Assembly: GCA_001796965.1 (NCBI GenBank)
Contig: MGOA01000084.1
Location: forward strand, 1-5,644
DNA length: 5,644 nucleotides
Direction of reading: 5' to 3'
From: Chloroflexi bacterium RBG_16_64_43
Lineage (GTDB): Bacteria > Chloroflexota > Anaerolineae > Anaerolineales > RBG-16-64-43
The notes below the pieces were generated by a model, which worked only from the letters and a program-made list of their open reading frames with translations, was not told where the DNA came from and did no database searches. Position 1 is the stretch's first letter. Every line of letters starts with the position of its first letter. The position numbers were made by a program, and so were the translations under genes. Positions 1-5,644 of this stretch are shown in pieces.

Positions 1-2
1 AC

Positions 3-350
3 GGCCGCAAAGTCGGCCTCAACTTGGGCTATGGCTTTGGCGATACATCCGCCGCGACGGAGAATGCACTCATCCTCGATGGACGGATCCGCAAACTGGA
101 CCAGGTGAGCTTCGACTACAATCCACAGGACTTCATGCGCCCATGGCATCTCTCAGCCGCGAATGGCCGGATGGATCTTGAATTCACTCCATTCAAGGAG
201 CGCCTGGCGCGCAGTGATGTTCTGGTCATTCATAGCGAAGTGCACCAGATGTTCGGACGCTACCACGGACACATCGTGGCCGATGGTGGGGAACGCATCT
301 CCTTACAGGGGTTGATCGGGTTTGCCGAGGAGCATCACGCACGGTGGTAG
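3..350 (+). CDS. DUF2804 family protein, C-terminal part (5' end outside window)
   Basis: The reading frame is open from the left edge (first full codon at 3) and ends at TAG 348-350, giving 115 residues, roughly the last third of a protein of this family. Several blocks recall DUF2804: a glycine-rich GYGFGD followed by a TENA element (residues about 9-21), a GRIRKLDQVSF strand (27-37), the segment PWHLSAANGRMDLEF (47-61), and a closing FGRYHGHIVADGGE and GFAEEHHARW. The alternation of short polar and hydrophobic stretches fits an all-beta fold. No membrane segment is visible in the part seen. The family has no established biochemical function that I know of. It is followed after 71 nt by a membrane protein gene on the same strand. 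The family call rests on remembered motifs. The N-terminus cannot be judged. Confidence 0.8.
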   Translation, partial: GRKVGLNLGYGFGDTSAATENALILDGRIRKLDQVSFDYNPQDFMRPWHLSAANGRMDLEFTPFKERLARSDVLVIHSEVHQMFGRYHGHIVADGGERISLQGLIGFAEEHHARW

Positions 351-411
351 CTCGCCGGCTGGCGATAGGGGCCGCTTACCCCGCTGCAACTGCCCGGGGA
401 ATTGAAGTGTA

Positions 412-416
412 AGAGG
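412..416 (+). promoter_or_regulatory. Ribosome binding site of the membrane protein gene
   Basis: AGAGG lies 5 nt before the ATG at 422. It supports that start over the other-frame start at 402, which has no such site. Confidence 0.6.
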
Positions 417-421
417 TCAAC

Positions 422-979
422 ATGCTGCGACATCCGTTCGAGAGAGTCCCCGCGACCCGGCGCTTCTGGATTTGGCTCGCAGGTGCTGCGGCCACCGTCG
501 CGGTCATGCTGGTCTTCAATTTCACCGGTGCGCCGACCATCACGCCGGCTGCACCCCAGGGGATCGTCTCACTTCAGTTGGCGGGCAGCGCCGAGGCCGC
601 CGAGCAAATTCTGGCTTCTTGGGATAGCGCCGCCCGGCTGCGCGCGGCATTCGGGTTGGGGCTGGATTTCCTGTTCCCTCTGTTGTATGCGGTCACCATC
701 GGATCGGCCTGCGTGTGGGCGGCGCGAGCCTTTCGCGCCGTGTGGCCGGGGCTGGCGGCGGGGGGCGTGCTGCTGGCGTGGGAGATGTGGCTGGCGGCGT
801 TGTTCGACTACCTCGAGAACATTGCCCTGGCGGCGATTCTCTTCGGCGGTGTGCAGTCGCCTTTGCCGGAGGTGGCGCGCGCCCTGGCGCTGCTGAAGTT
901 CTGCCTGATTGGCGTGGCGCTAGTGTATGTTGCGCTGGCAGCGATCCTGCGCGTGATCAGTCTGATCATCCGACGCTAG
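422..979 (+). CDS. Small integral membrane protein of unknown function (DYLEN motif)
   Basis: This gene encodes 185 residues with about four predicted membrane segments: residues 15-36, 76-101, 108-128 and 155-180. A soluble loop of about 40 residues (37-75), probably outside the membrane, contains a PQGIVSLQLAG stretch and an amphipathic ILASWDSAARLR helix. Polar residues sit inside or at the edge of the membrane segments: D82 in LDFLFPLLY and D129, E132, N133 in FDYLENIAL. Such charged positions are usually conserved for a reason. I recall similar uncharacterised bacterial proteins with LDFLFPLLY and DYLEN-like motifs but no assigned role. The N-terminus is basic (RHPFER, RR), consistent with the inside being positive, and so is the C-terminal IIRR. 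The start at 422 has an AGAGG site 5 nt upstream. It is flanked by the DUF2804 gene (71 nt) and the transporter gene (80 nt). I assign no function. Confidence 0.85.
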   Translation: MLRHPFERVPATRRFWIWLAGAAATVAVMLVFNFTGAPTITPAAPQGIVSLQLAGSAEAAEQILASWDSAARLRAAFGLGLDFLFPLLYAVTIGSACVWAARAFRAVWPGLAAGGVLLAWEMWLAALFDYLENIALAAILFGGVQSPLPEVARALALLKFCLIGVALVYVALAAILRVISLIIRR

Positions 980-1047
980 AGGCTTAAGCCCCGCGAGATC
1001 GCACCCAGCGAGCGGTCCGTGCGTCGTCGGACACGCCCTAGGTATCC

Positions 1048-1053
1048 GGGAGG
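1048..1053 (+). promoter_or_regulatory. Ribosome binding site of the transporter gene
   Basis: GGGAGG lies 6 nt before the ATG at 1060, an ideal spacing that fixes the transporter start. Confidence 0.75.
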
Positions 1054-1059
1054 CCAAAC

Positions 1060-2337
1060 ATGCTTTCCAAGCGCATCTGGGTGGCCGTGATCCTGCTGGG
1101 TTTCTCCGGTCAGCTTGCCTGGTCGGTTGAGAACCAGTTCTTCAACACATTCATGTACGACCGGATCACACCCGACCCGCGGCCGATCTCATGGATGGTG
1201 GCGGCCAGCGCCCTCACGGCCACCCTGGCCAGCATTCTCATGGGCGCCCTTAGCGACCGCACCCGCAGCCGATGGGGTGGACGCCGACCGTACATCGTTG
1301 TTGGCTACGTTGCCTGGGGCGTCTTCACCGCGCTCTACCCCACGGCGGCGATTCTGCGGCCGATGGGTCTGGCCGTCACGATGGCCATCGTTTTCGACTC
1401 GCTGATGACCTTTTGCGGCTCGACCGCCAACGACGCGGCCTTCAATGCCTATGTGGCCGATGTCACGACCGAAAAGAACCGCGGACGCGTGATCGGGGTG
1501 GTGCAGCTGCTGACCTGGGTGGCGCTGCTAGTGGTGTACGGCGGCGCCGGGCTCTTCATTCAGGCCCTGGGCTACGACCTGTTCTTCTACTTGTTGGGCG
1601 GAGTGGTTATTGTCTTCGGCATGGTGGGCGGGGCGTTGATGCGCGAGAACCCCGCCAAGGGGCCGCCGGCCGGCTCATTCGCAGACCAGATCGCGGGCAC
1701 CTTTCGCTGGCAAAGCTTGCGTGAGAACCGCGACCTGTTTATGGTGTTCCTGGCCATGGGGCTATGGGGTGTGGCCCAGCAGATCTTCTTCCCCTACCTC
1801 ATCATCTATCTCAATCACTTCCTGAAGCTGCCCACCGCCCAGGCCTCGCTGCTGATTTTCGTCGCGATCCTGGTGGGCGGGATCCTGGCCTCCTACCCGG
1901 TCGGGGTGCTGGTGGATCGATGGGGGCGCCGCCGGCTGGCCATCGCGACCGTGGTCGCCGAAATGCTTGGGCTCTTCCTGTTTTCGCTGGCGCGCTCGCT
2001 GCCGATGCTTGCAGTCACCGCCATCTTGTGGCTGGCGCCCATCACCGCCTGGATGATTGCAGTCGGCGCCTGGTCGAAGGACCTCTTCCCGGAAGACAAG
2101 CGCGGGCAGTTCGCTGGCTACGTGATTCTCTTCTCAGTGGCCTTCACCATGGTGCCTGGCCCGCTCTTGGGAGGATGGCTTTCGACCCAGTTCGGCATCC
2201 CGACCGTCATCGACGGCCGCGCGGGTTTCATCCCGACGCCGATCATCTTTCAAGTCGCTGCGGCCGCCACCGTCCTTGCCATTCTGCCGCTGCTGGCGAC
2301 GGGCCGGCGGTCTCCCGTGAACCAACCCACGACCTAA
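1060..2337 (+). CDS. MFS transporter, sugar:cation symporter type (GPH/SLC45-like)
   Basis: This is a 425-residue inner-membrane protein of normal length for a 12-helix major facilitator. The classic motif between helices 2 and 3 is visible as GALSDRTRSRWGGRRPYI (residues 62-79). Its counterpart in the second half, between helices 8 and 9, is GVLVDRWGRRR (282-292). The segment NDAAFNAYVADVT followed by NRGRVIGVVQ (123-149) matches the helix 4-5 region of GPH/SLC45-type sugar symporters, and DKRGQFAGY (346-354) is the matching loop of the C-half. An N-terminal WSVENQFFNTFMYDR region resembles other transporters of this type. The likely role is proton- or sodium-coupled uptake of a sugar or small oligosaccharide. 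The GH51 gene begins only 47 nt downstream, so an arabinose-containing substrate is a reasonable inference, but substrate cannot be read from the sequence. No frameshift or missing helix was noticed. Confidence 0.92.
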   Translation: MLSKRIWVAVILLGFSGQLAWSVENQFFNTFMYDRITPDPRPISWMVAASALTATLASILMGALSDRTRSRWGGRRPYIVVGYVAWGVFTALYPTAAILRPMGLAVTMAIVFDSLMTFCGSTANDAAFNAYVADVTTEKNRGRVIGVVQLLTWVALLVVYGGAGLFIQALGYDLFFYLLGGVVIVFGMVGGALMRENPAKGPPAGSFADQIAGTFRWQSLRENRDLFMVFLAMGLWGVAQQIFFPYLIIYLNHFLKLPTAQASLLIFVAILVGGILASYPVGVLVDRWGRRRLAIATVVAEMLGLFLFSLARSLPMLAVTAILWLAPITAWMIAVGAWSKDLFPEDKRGQFAGYVILFSVAFTMVPGPLLGGWLSTQFGIPTVIDGRAGFIPTPIIFQVAAAATVLAILPLLATGRRSPVNQPTT

Positions 2338-2370
2338 TCCTGCGCCGCGCCGCGCCAAAGGGCGACGGAA

Positions 2371-2378
2371 AGGGGGAG
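2371..2378 (+). promoter_or_regulatory. Ribosome binding site fixing a GTG start for the GH51 gene
   Basis: AGGGGGAG ends 6 nt before the GTG at 2385. The frame stays open far upstream, through the transporter gene to about 1764, so this site decides the true start. The protein then begins with the conserved-looking (M)AVPEFLVRKLYV. Confidence 0.75.
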
Positions 2379-2384
2379 TGCCTG

Positions 2385-2735
2385 GTGGCTGTTCCAGAAT
2401 TCCTTGTCCGCAAACTGTATGTTCCGGGGAGCTTCACGGAGCTCGAGCAGGGGTTTGCATTTCACTTGCGCAACACTTTTGCCCCGGCGACCGTAAACAG
2501 CCTGGCCATCGAGGTGGATGGCGCACCGGTGCCGGCAGCCGCGGTCGCGGTGACTCCTGTGGGCGGGCTGCCGATGACTACGCAGATGCTGAGCGAAGCC
2601 GCGCCGCTGCTCTTCCCAGTGGGCGCGGACCTGCGAGTGGAGGTGCGCGGGGTGGCCAGCCGGCCGCGCACGGTGCGCATTCGCGCAGTGACGCGCGAGG
2701 TGGGGGAAATCGCAGCCACCCTGCCGCTGCGCGAG
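2385..2735 (+). other. Fused N-terminal PEFL-RKLYV-type domain of the GH51 protein
   Basis: Residues 1-117 begin PEFLVRKLYVPGSF and continue with GFAFHLRNTFAPATV, a VDGAPVP turn, LFPVGADLRVEVRG and a closing TREVGEIAATLPL. This order matches, from memory, small free-standing proteins of about 110-130 residues that read roughly PEFLLRKLYVKGSL...GF-F-LKNTLAPGT...VDG...F..G....V.G...TKEAG. They are of unknown function and, as I recall, sometimes misannotated as HMG-CoA reductase. The strand/turn pattern suggests a small beta sandwich. No catalytic residue is evident. A binding or dimerisation role is possible but unproven. Confidence 0.6.
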
Positions 2736-4292
2736 AGCAAGCCCGCAGCAAGCGGTGTCCGCGCCGGTGAGCCGCGGCGCAGAATCCGCTGGCCGCTCGC
2801 GGCCTCGGCCGAGATAGGCAGCGAGGAGATCACGGGCGAGATCGATCCACGCGTGTACGGCCACTTTGTGGAACACCTCGAGCGCTGTGTCTACGGCGGC
2901 ATTTGGACCGAGAATGGGGAACGCCTGCGGGCCGACTCGCTCAGCTTGATCCGCGAACTGCGCCCCCCGGTCATCCGCTACCCCGGCGGCAATTTCGCCA
3001 GCGGATATCACTGGGAGGACGGCATAGGCCCGCGCGGACAACGACCGCCGCGCTTCGACAAGGCGTGGCAGGTGTCGGAATCCAATCAGGTGGGGACCGA
3101 CGAGTTCGTTCAGTTTTGCCGCGATGTGGGTGCTGAGCCTTTCTTGGTGGTCAACGATGGATCCGGCACGGCCCAGGAGGCGGCGCAATGGGTGGCCTAC
3201 TGTAACGACCCGCTGACTACGCCCCAAGGGGAGCGGCGCGCTGCGAACGGTCACCTGGCGCCCTACCGCGTGCGCCTGTGGGGAATTGGCAACGAGGTGT
3301 GGGGCCCATGGCAGATTGGCCACGCCCCGGCGGAGGACTACGTTGGGCGGCTTCAGAGCTTTGCCGCGTCGATGCACGAAGTTGACCCCAGCCTGCGAGT
3401 TGTGGCTGTGGGGAATGGACCGCTGAGCGATGCGCCCGACGACCCCGCCGCTCTTTGGAACGAGCGAGTGCTGCGAGCGGCCGCCGACTCCTTTGACTTT
3501 CTCTCGTTCCATGTCTATCAGCCGGAGAAGGAGGGCTGGGGCGCGCCGCTGAGTGAGGATGCGCTGCATCACACGCTGTGCGCTGCGCCGCTCGACGTCG
3601 AGAGGATCATCGCGCGCATGGCTCGCCAGATCCGCACGCTCGCACCACGACTTGCGATCCACGTGGCGCTGGACGAGTGGAACGTATGGCCCATGCCCCC
3701 GGAGGGCGCACCGACGATGCACCGTGTGGTTTACACGCTGCGCGATGCGCTCTACGTTGCGGGCATGTTGAACGTGTTCCATCGATCAGCCGGCGACCTG
3801 GCCATCGCCAACTTGGCGCAACTCGTCAACGTCCTGCCCCTCATTGTCACCGATGAGCATCGTGCCATCCCGACGGCAATCTACTTTCCCTTCTTGCTCT
3901 ATCGAGACATGCAGCGACTGGCGCTACGCTCGAGCGCCCACGGGCCGAGCTTCAATAACCAAGGCCTCGCGAATATCAGCGCCCACCAGCGGGTTCCCTA
4001 CGTCGATATCACCGCCACGAAGGACGCGAGCAGCCGGCATATGACCGTTGCCCTTCTCAATCGGCACCCGGTGCGCGAAGCGCGAGTGAGCGTGACGATC
4101 GACGGCCGTGGTGCGTGGGCGGCCACAGGTGCGCGGCTACTGTCGGCCCGCCACCCGCTCGAGGCGAACACGCTCGAAACCCCCGGATTGGTCGGGGTTC
4201 GCGACCTCGACGCCCCGGCCGTTCGACGGGGCCGCTTCATATGCCGGCTGCCCGCATCATCAGTGATGATGGTGACGCTCAACTCCAACTGA
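2385..4292 (+). CDS. abfA: GH51 alpha-L-arabinofuranosidase with extra N-terminal domain
   Basis: This 635-residue enzyme is predicted to remove terminal alpha-L-arabinofuranosyl residues from arabino-oligosaccharides by a retaining mechanism. Residues about 142-635 form a full GH51 unit: YGHFVEHLERCVYGGIW (158-174), RYPGGNFASGYHWEDGIGP (198-216), the acid/base glutamate E304 in GIGNEVWGPWQIGH, FHVYQP (375-380), the nucleophile E431 in ALDEWNVWP, and a C-terminal beta domain ending LPASSVMMVTL. This part is close to the roughly 500 residues of ordinary GH51 enzymes. Residues 1-117 are an added domain resembling small stand-alone PEFL-RKLYV proteins, joined by an Arg/Ala/Pro-rich linker (118-141). 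There is no signal peptide, so it should act in the cytoplasm. The GTG start is chosen from a strong ribosome binding site. The gene follows the transporter by 47 nt, probably in one operon. GH51 also contains endoglucanases and mixed-specificity enzymes, so substrate is inferred. Confidence 0.93.
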   Translation: MAVPEFLVRKLYVPGSFTELEQGFAFHLRNTFAPATVNSLAIEVDGAPVPAAAVAVTPVGGLPMTTQMLSEAAPLLFPVGADLRVEVRGVASRPRTVRIRAVTREVGEIAATLPLRESKPAASGVRAGEPRRRIRWPLAASAEIGSEEITGEIDPRVYGHFVEHLERCVYGGIWTENGERLRADSLSLIRELRPPVIRYPGGNFASGYHWEDGIGPRGQRPPRFDKAWQVSESNQVGTDEFVQFCRDVGAEPFLVVNDGSGTAQEAAQWVAYCNDPLTTPQGERRAANGHLAPYRVRLWGIGNEVWGPWQIGHAPAEDYVGRLQSFAASMHEVDPSLRVVAVGNGPLSDAPDDPAALWNERVLRAAADSFDFLSFHVYQPEKEGWGAPLSEDALHHTLCAAPLDVERIIARMARQIRTLAPRLAIHVALDEWNVWPMPPEGAPTMHRVVYTLRDALYVAGMLNVFHRSAGDLAIANLAQLVNVLPLIVTDEHRAIPTAIYFPFLLYRDMQRLALRSSAHGPSFNNQGLANISAHQRVPYVDITATKDASSRHMTVALLNRHPVREARVSVTIDGRGAWAATGARLLSARHPLEANTLETPGLVGVRDLDAPAVRRGRFICRLPASSVMMVTLNSN

Positions 4293-4363
4293 GAGATGGA
4301 GCAGGGCGGGATTGGCTGTTGCGCTGCAGCCCCCTTTCTACGCGGTGCGCGCGCGATGCCCTA

Positions 4364-4398
4364 AGGGGATTCGCAGATTTGCAGGATGCGAATCTTCT
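4364..4398 (+). other. Inverted repeat (possible hairpin or operator) in the spacer before the peptidase gene
   Basis: GATTCGCA at 4368-4375 is perfectly mirrored by TGCGAATC at 4387-4394, with an 11-nt loop. Allowing G-U pairs, the RNA stem extends to 12 pairs (4364-4375 with 4387-4398). There is no T-run after it, so it is not a standard intrinsic terminator. It lies 24 nt before the proposed peptidase start, a position suited to an operator or an mRNA leader structure. Nothing identifies a cognate protein. The rest of the 4293-4421 spacer shows no gene. Confidence 0.35.
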
Positions 4399-4408
4399 CC
4401 GCAGGATG
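4381..4408 (+). repeat. Two direct copies of GCAGGATG, 20 nt apart
   Basis: GCAGGATG occurs at 4381-4388 and again at 4401-4408. The 20-nt period is about two helical turns, so both copies would face the same side of the DNA. The first copy overlaps the loop and right arm of the inverted repeat. At 8 nt each, chance is a fair explanation. Confidence 0.35.
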
Positions 4409-4413
4409 GAGTC

Positions 4414-4420
4414 GGAGGGA
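4414..4420 (+). promoter_or_regulatory. Probable ribosome binding site of the M28 peptidase gene
   Basis: GGAGGGA lies directly before ATG 4422, with 3 nt between GGAGG and the start. That is tight. The same site is 9 nt from an in-frame TTG at 4428. The next in-frame ATG at 4458 has no clear site, whereas the other internal genes of this window all do. Confidence 0.5.
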
Positions 4421-4421
4421 C

Positions 4422-5644
4422 ATGGTCTTGTCCACTGCAGACTCAGACTGGGGCTTCATGGTCAGCCGTTTTCGAAAGCTCTTCATCGTTTGCGTGCTCG
4501 CACTCTGCGGGTGCAACCTTCAGTTGCAGCCAGCGGCGGTGGGTCCGACGCGAACACCGGTCGAGGGTAGCGCGCAGGTAGGAGAGGCCGATGTTGCCGG
4601 CATGCTCGACGACATCCGGGCGTTGGCCTCGCTTGGTGCACACCGCGGCTGGCGAACGGCCGGCAGCCCGGGCGAGGCGCAGGCGCTAGACTACGTGGCC
4701 GGCCAATTGGCGGCGCTCGCCGGAACCACCGGCCCGGCGCTGGAAGTGACCCGCGAAACGTTTCGGCTTCCGGTCGGTTCGCACATTCACGAGAGCCGGC
4801 TGTGGCTCGAGTTCGACGCGGGCGAGCTTGAAATCACCGCCGACGCCATTTGTTGCTCTCGCCGAACAAACGAGGCTGCGCTGTTCTTCGATTCGGACGG
4901 TCGGGCCGGCGATTCAACACCGGACCCGGCTGAAGTCAGCGGGACGCCGGTTGTGATTCATAGAACGGAGCGCATTGAGAAACTAGAGGCGGCCGGCGCT
5001 GACGGCCAAATACTGGTCGTCGATTTCGCCCTGATCGACTCGGTTGTGCAAGGCGCCGAGGCCGCCGGGCGTTACGCGCGGCTGCTGCTGGAGGCAAAGC
5101 CGGCGGCCATTGTGCTCATCACGCAGTTCTCCAATGTTGTCGGGGAATCCCACGGCACGCAAGCTGCAGTGGGTAGTCCCTTCACACGCATTGCGAGCGA
5201 GCCCTGGCCGCCGATCCTCCTTGCACGCCTGGAGGATCTGGGCCCGGCCGGCCTTGCGTCGTGGGAGGCGCTCGACCGGCTGCAGGCTGTCCGCCTGCGC
5301 TGGGATGTGGATGTTTTCATGCCTGGGGAATCCGGCAACCTGATCCTGCATCTGCCCGGCAACGACCCAAGCCAGGCGGTCATCCTGGGCGCGATGATCG
5401 ACAGCGCGAACGTGCCAGGGGCCATGGATGATGCGGCCGGCGTTGCGGTTTTACTTGAAGTGGCTCGCCGGTTGACGGCGGAGGGGAATCGACTGCCTTA
5501 TGACCTCTACCTCGTCTGGTTCGGCAGCGAAGAGGTGGGCCTTGTGGGGTCGTCTTACTTCGCGGCCTCCCACCAGGAGCTTCTGGATCGCACACTGGCC
5601 GTCCTGACAATAGACTGCCTGGGCAGCCCGCTCGACGGCCTCAC
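4422..5644 (+). CDS. M28 family zinc peptidase, lipoprotein-like, 3' end outside window
   Basis: The frame is open to the window edge, giving 407 residues. From the ATG at 4458 the protein begins like a lipoprotein: basic MVSRFRK, a hydrophobic core, then LCGC with the candidate lipidated Cys at residue 31 (counted from 4422). Residues 60-95 (DIRALASLGAHRGWRTAGSPGE) match the start of M28 enzymes. Residues about 160-300 resemble a PA-type insert. The peptidase core starts at about 305 (NLILHLPGND) and shows GAMDDAAG with metal-ligand D336, SEEVGLVGS with E370/E371 (general base and ligand), and IDCLG with D398. The first zinc ligand, normally His in a GAHxDS motif, is Met here (M325 in GAMIDS). 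The family cleaves N-terminal residues or peptides outside the cytoplasm. This copy may have altered metal binding or be inactive. The start is uncertain (4422, 4428 or 4458). The last His ligand lies beyond the window. Confidence 0.85.
   Translation, partial: MVLSTADSDWGFMVSRFRKLFIVCVLALCGCNLQLQPAAVGPTRTPVEGSAQVGEADVAGMLDDIRALASLGAHRGWRTAGSPGEAQALDYVAGQLAALAGTTGPALEVTRETFRLPVGSHIHESRLWLEFDAGELEITADAICCSRRTNEAALFFDSDGRAGDSTPDPAEVSGTPVVIHRTERIEKLEAAGADGQILVVDFALIDSVVQGAEAAGRYARLLLEAKPAAIVLITQFSNVVGESHGTQAAVGSPFTRIASEPWPPILLARLEDLGPAGLASWEALDRLQAVRLRWDVDVFMPGESGNLILHLPGNDPSQAVILGAMIDSANVPGAMDDAAGVAVLLEVARRLTAEGNRLPYDLYLVWFGSEEVGLVGSSYFAASHQELLDRTLAVLTIDCLGSPLDGL
4458..4514 (+). other. Lipoprotein signal peptide of the M28 peptidase, through the lipobox Cys
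   Basis: Counted from ATG 4458, residues 1-7 (MVSRFRK) are basic, residues 8-16 (LFIVCVLAL) are hydrophobic and the lipobox is L-C-G-C with Cys19 (codon 4512-4514). Cys at the -2 position is uncommon but tolerated. The following polar, Pro/Thr/Gln-rich stretch looks like a linker from membrane to enzyme. It predicts export and anchoring on the outer face of the membrane. A simple signal peptide without lipidation remains possible. Confidence 0.6.

Noticed and set aside
352..365. Small hairpin TCGCC-GGCT-GGCGA just after the DUF2804 stop codon, as a terminator
   Set aside because: The stem is only 5 pairs and no T-run follows, so it does not meet the pattern of an intrinsic terminator.
402..896. 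Overlapping + strand open frame inside the membrane protein gene
   Set aside because: The product is Arg/Cys/Ser/Trp-rich with no domain and no ribosome binding site, whereas the 422-979 frame gives a clean membrane protein.
981..1032. Palindrome GGCTTAAGCC (981-990) and a 5-bp stem GTCCG/CGGAC (1015-1032) between the membrane protein and transporter genes
   Set aside because: Both are short, neither is followed by a T-run, and no known operator is recognisable. Chance is likely in GC-rich DNA.
1764..2384. Upstream extension of the GH51 frame back into the transporter gene
   Set aside because: It overlaps the transporter coding region in another frame, reads as low-quality Arg/Gly/His/Pro-rich sequence, and the strong ribosome binding site at 2371-2378 with GTG 2385 gives a better start.
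2334..3782. Long antisense open frame of 482 codons on the - strand opposite the GH51 gene
   Set aside because: Its product is rich in Arg, His and Ala with no recognisable domain, and it exactly shadows a strongly supported gene. GC-rich codon use commonly leaves such frames open.
4115..4581. Two overlapping + strand frames across the GH51 end and spacer (4115-4570 and 4312-4581)
   Set aside because: They overlap the GH51 C-terminus and the peptidase signal region in other frames, show no domain and lack ribosome binding sites.
4983..5610. Antisense frames opposite the M28 peptidase
   Set aside because: They are Arg/Pro-rich shadows of a frame with clear M28 motifs.

Overview
The window is GC-rich bacterial DNA carrying five genes, all on the + strand. 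They are separated by short gaps of 47 to 129 nt, which suggests co-transcription, although I see no convincing promoter or terminator. Every internal gene has a purine-rich ribosome binding site. The GC-rich composition, the small 'PEFL-RKLYV' domain (which I recall mainly from Chloroflexota) and the style of the sugar transporter suggest a member of Chloroflexota, possibly Anaerolineae. That assignment is inference from memory, not from a search.

Layout, left to right: (1) the C-terminal end of a DUF2804 protein (3-350); (2) a small integral membrane protein of unknown function with about four membrane segments and a DYLEN motif (422-979); (3) a complete 12-helix major facilitator transporter of the sugar/cation symporter (GPH/SLC45-like) type (1060-2337); (4) a family GH51 alpha-L-arabinofuranosidase starting at a GTG codon (2385-4292), with both catalytic glutamates present and an unusual extra N-terminal domain; (5) after a 129-nt spacer with inverted and direct repeats, the 5' part of a lipoprotein-type M28 zinc peptidase, cut by the window edge (4422 to the end).

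The coherent part is genes 3 and 4: the transporter could import arabinose-containing oligosaccharides and the signal-less GH51 enzyme would release L-arabinose from them in the cytoplasm. The DUF2804 protein, the membrane protein and the exported peptidase have no obvious link to that job.

The two most notable observations are the fusion of a normally free-standing PEFL-RKLYV-type domain to a GH51 catalytic module, and the replacement by Met of the His that normally opens the zinc site of the M28 peptidase. No mobile element, CRISPR array, tRNA, rRNA or phage gene is visible.
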